DNA of 64,000 nt from contig NW_001865043.1 in the NCBI RefSeq assembly GCF_000002865.3, forward strand, positions 315,805 to 379,804, in the 5' to 3' direction. Below the pieces are notes generated by a model. It worked only from the letters and a program-made list of their open reading frames with translations. It searched no databases and was not told the origin of the DNA. Position 1 is the first letter of the stretch; every line of letters starts with the position of its first letter. This DNA comes from Monosiga brevicollis MX1 (Eukaryota > Opisthokonta > Choanoflagellata > Craspedida > Salpingoecidae). Positions 61,524-64,000 of the stretch are shown piece after piece. Both the position numbers and the translations under genes were made by a program.

Positions 61524-62362
61524 GTCGCTCGGCTGGCTTGGGCTCAATTGTGCAGCGGCAGCTGGCTCCATTTTCGCACATACCAACACACAAATCTAAA
61601 AGTTAAAAGAATGGCCCTGCCCTTTGGCGGCTTTTTCCATGGTGTAGTAGCATACTTTCTACTTGAAAGAGATGCGCCTTTGGGTGTATCAAATTTGTAA
61701 GCCTATGCCCGGCCTCATTGAGGCCACTTCAATCATCACGGGTATACAAGCACAAACACAACACGCACAATCAGGCGCGTGCGCTGACACGAACACAGAT
61801 AAGGACAGGCAGACCGACAGACGGACAAACAGACATCAAATGTGATGAAACAAACATGGTTACAGCCTGATCTGGAATCAAAGGACCCGGCCTCGCAATC
61901 CACCCGCGCGCACGCGCCTCAGCGCATGGTCGCGAGGAAAACTGGGTATGGACCAAGGTCACAGTCGAGCCAGCAAGGTCGAGGTGGCGAGGTTCGCAAA
62001 AAAGCAAGGACCAATCAAGTAGAAGTAAAAACATCTAGACAAATGGCAGCTAAAAAACGCGATGCCTTTGAACTGACAACAGCGCACGAGCCAAGACTCG
62101 CGTGCTGCAGCACCAAGGGAGGTCTGAGCGCAGGACATGGCTCGGTAGGAGGGCACCTCAAAAACCAAAACAAAAACCAAAGAACCATTCCGGTGACATG
62201 GACACAAACAAAAACTCAAGCCGAGGTGACTCGAAATGGAGGCGACTCGAAATGGAGATTCAAGGACAGAAGCCACGACACGGGCTGTCGGTGCGGCCTA
62301 GCCGAGCACCGGCGAACCACGCGACACCGGGTGATGGCGCTGGGTGGCAGCCATGGACATGA
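61524..62362. other. Convergent spacer, no gene seen
   Basis: 3' flanks of TPI and the coiled-coil protein gene. Rich in A and in ACAGACAGACGG-like short repeats near 61808-61835. No gene is supported. Confidence 0.5.
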
Positions 62363-63658
62363 TCATGTTCGGAAGGAGAACTGGCGCAGGTACTGGTCGG
62401 TTTCGGAAGCCACCTTTTGGATGCGATCTTCGACAAAATCTTCCTTGTTTTCCTCCTGCCTCTTCTTGAGCTCAGCCTCCTTTTCCTGGATGCGCTTGAG
62501 CTCTGCTTGACGCTCGGCTTCCTCGGCGGCCTTCTTGGCCTCCCATTCGGCCCGCATTTTGCTGCGACGTTCCTCCTCGGCAGCTGCGCGACGCTCGCGC
62601 AGCGCCTTCATTTCCTCCTCAAACTCACCAAAGTCTGGTGCGTTATCTGTGTCATAATCTGCCTCATCCGGAGCTAACAGCGAGTACCAGGGGGAGGGGG
62701 AAAGTCGGGTTAACATTCCAGCCGCAAGCGTCAGGGGTAAACTGTATAACCTCTGCCAGACTGAGCACATGAAACATACCAGCGGCTTCTTCCTCGTCGG
62801 AAGAATCATCAGGAATGACGTTGCCGTCTTCATCACGAAGCATGTTCCAATCGCGTGAGCCAACGCGGCCAACCTGAATCTTGTCGGCCTCTTCCTTTTC
62901 GCGGCGGCTCTCGTAAAAGAGCTTGTCCGGGTTTAAGGCTTTGTAAATGCGGCTATGCTCTTCCTGTTGTGCTTTGAAGAGTTTGGACGACTGCCAGGAC
63001 CAACACGGCATGACAAGTGAGCGAGGGATCGGACTGGGTTGGGAGGCGGGTGGGACGAGCTTGGCAGAGAGACGCGTACTTTGGCATGCTTGTCTGGCTC
63101 TTCGGGCGTTTCATTGGCAAACGCAGCATTCTTGGAAATGTCAATCGCCAGGCGCCCCGTAATCTTTTTCTGTGGAGATGCAAAGTTTTTGATTCACACG
63201 GGGATGAGGAGCCCGAGCGCGTGACGAAGATGGATCACTTCAGGGCTTGCACGTTTGGCGGCGCGGGCGGAGCACGGACCGATTGCACGCGGGCGACGGC
63301 CTTGGCTTCTGCGTTGTTGTCCTCGACGCTATCGGGCAAAGCAACAACGACGTCTTCTGAAGACTTGGACTCTTTTAATTTGTCCGTCTGTTTCTTGTCG
63401 GCCTTTTTGTCGGCCTTTTTGTCTTGCTTGGCGGCCTTTTTATCAGACTTCTTGTCGGCAGGTGCGGGTGCGGGTGCGGGTGCGGATGCAGCCCCGTTCT
63501 TGTCTTCAAAGGTGATTTGTGTTTGAGGCTCTTCCTTCTTGGCCTGGTGTGAAAGGTCACAAATGGCGTGAAGCAACAGGGGTCAGCAAACGCAGCAGGG
63601 TCTGCGTGTGGCTCAGATGGTGAGCGGGCGAGCGCACCTTGGAACCCTTGCCTCCCAT
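62363..63658 (-). CDS. Charged coiled-coil protein with myristoylation-type N-terminus
   Basis: Five exons join in phase: 63638-63658, 63253-63543, 63080-63169, 62780-62990, 62363-62673, giving 307 residues. The 21-base first coding exon encodes MGGKGSK, which fits the N-myristoylation consensus (MGxxxS) followed by Lys. Exon 2 is Lys/Ala/Pro-rich with PAPAPAPADKKSDKKAAKQ repeats. Then KITGRLAIDISKNAAFANE, a conserved-looking EEHSRIYKALNPDKLFYESR, an acidic stretch (PDDSSDEEEAAAPDEADYD) and a long Glu/Arg coiled coil (EEEMKALRERRAAAEEERR onward) ending QYLRQFSFRT. A donor inside exon 2 (GTGCAA at 63252) is needed to keep phase. I do not recognise the family; membrane tethering is inferred. 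Confidence 0.75.
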
Positions 63659-64000
63659 GATGCTGGTGCTTGACGCCGAGCGCTGGACACGGTAGGGTGA
63701 GGTCAAGACCGCGCAAAGGGGCGAGGTGGTGCAGAAGGGGGCGGGAAGAGGCACGCGAGGTGTCCAACGCTCGCCGGCCCACGTTGTTTCCGCAACAAAG
63801 GCTATCAGAACAGGTCCAGCAGACAAGTCCGACCAACAAGACTGTGAGTTGAAGCAAACGACACAGTCCCTTCCCATGCAGCGTTCAACTTGAAACCAGG
63901 CTGTTGAGTTGATAAGCCTTTCGAATGCCGGCATCTGTCAGACACCCGCCCACGCAAAGCCCGCCTGGCGTCCAACGCCCCCCCCCCCCCCCCCCAAAAA
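63659..64000. other. Upstream flank ending in poly(C)
   Basis: 5' flank of the last gene. It ends with 18 C (63978-63995) and five A at the window edge, likely the end of a contig or a sequencing-limited homopolymer. Confidence 0.6.

Overview
This window is nuclear DNA from a compact, intron-rich eukaryote. Almost every gene is split by short GT-AG introns, mostly about 70-240 bases, and reading frames rejoin exactly across them. Genes sit a few hundred bases apart on both strands. Long CA/GT, GA/CT, CAG and CTGT microsatellites fill introns and spacers. The gene set combines animal-like regulators (three-repeat MYB, BRAP-like RING/UBP protein, MAP2K, FAXC-like protein, TTC39), a very large multi-pass surface protein and a secreted cysteine-rich protein. 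That mix suggests a choanoflagellate-type unicellular relative of animals; the organism is an inference, not something the sequence proves. One 50-base N gap (26723-26772) and a terminal poly-C run show that this is a draft assembly.

Layout. 1-7313 (+): 3' part of a giant extracellular protein with about seven membrane helices and an acidic tail. 7654-9457 (-): mitochondrial oxoglutarate carrier. 11184-14517 (+): three-repeat MYB. 15754-17324 (-): GATA-type zinc finger protein. 20128-22059 (-): BRAP-like ubiquitin ligase. 22286-23805 (+): NlpC/P60-like protein. 24062-26574 (-): TTC39-like TPR protein. 27206-29218 (+): MAP kinase kinase. 29395-30288 (-): fucose mutarotase. 30570-31943 (-): L-xylulose reductase with a mitochondrial-type leader. 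32440-33196 (+): NDUFAF4-like protein. 33893-37554 (-): secreted cysteine-rich multi-module protein. 38792-40909 (-): ORC5. 41140-44549 (-): peroxisome-type bifunctional beta-oxidation enzyme. 45157-46397 (+): unknown protein. 47242-51767 (+): threonyl-tRNA synthetase. 52087-53310 (-): FAXC/GST-like protein. 53973-55572 (+): STAND/AAA-like ATPase. 55954-58624 (-): SLC44 choline-transporter-like protein. 60153-61523 (+): triosephosphate isomerase. 62363-63658 (-): coiled-coil protein with a myristoylation-type N-terminus.

Most genes are ordinary housekeeping or signalling genes, each its own transcription unit, with no operon-like logic. The least explained are the giant multi-pass protein, the secreted protein built from eight-cysteine clusters plus an apparently undescribed CCxPL..EPG module, the eukaryotic NlpC/P60-like protein, and the ATPase whose Walker A lysine is arginine. 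Exon models were built by hand from splice signals, phase and family resemblance; no database search was run.
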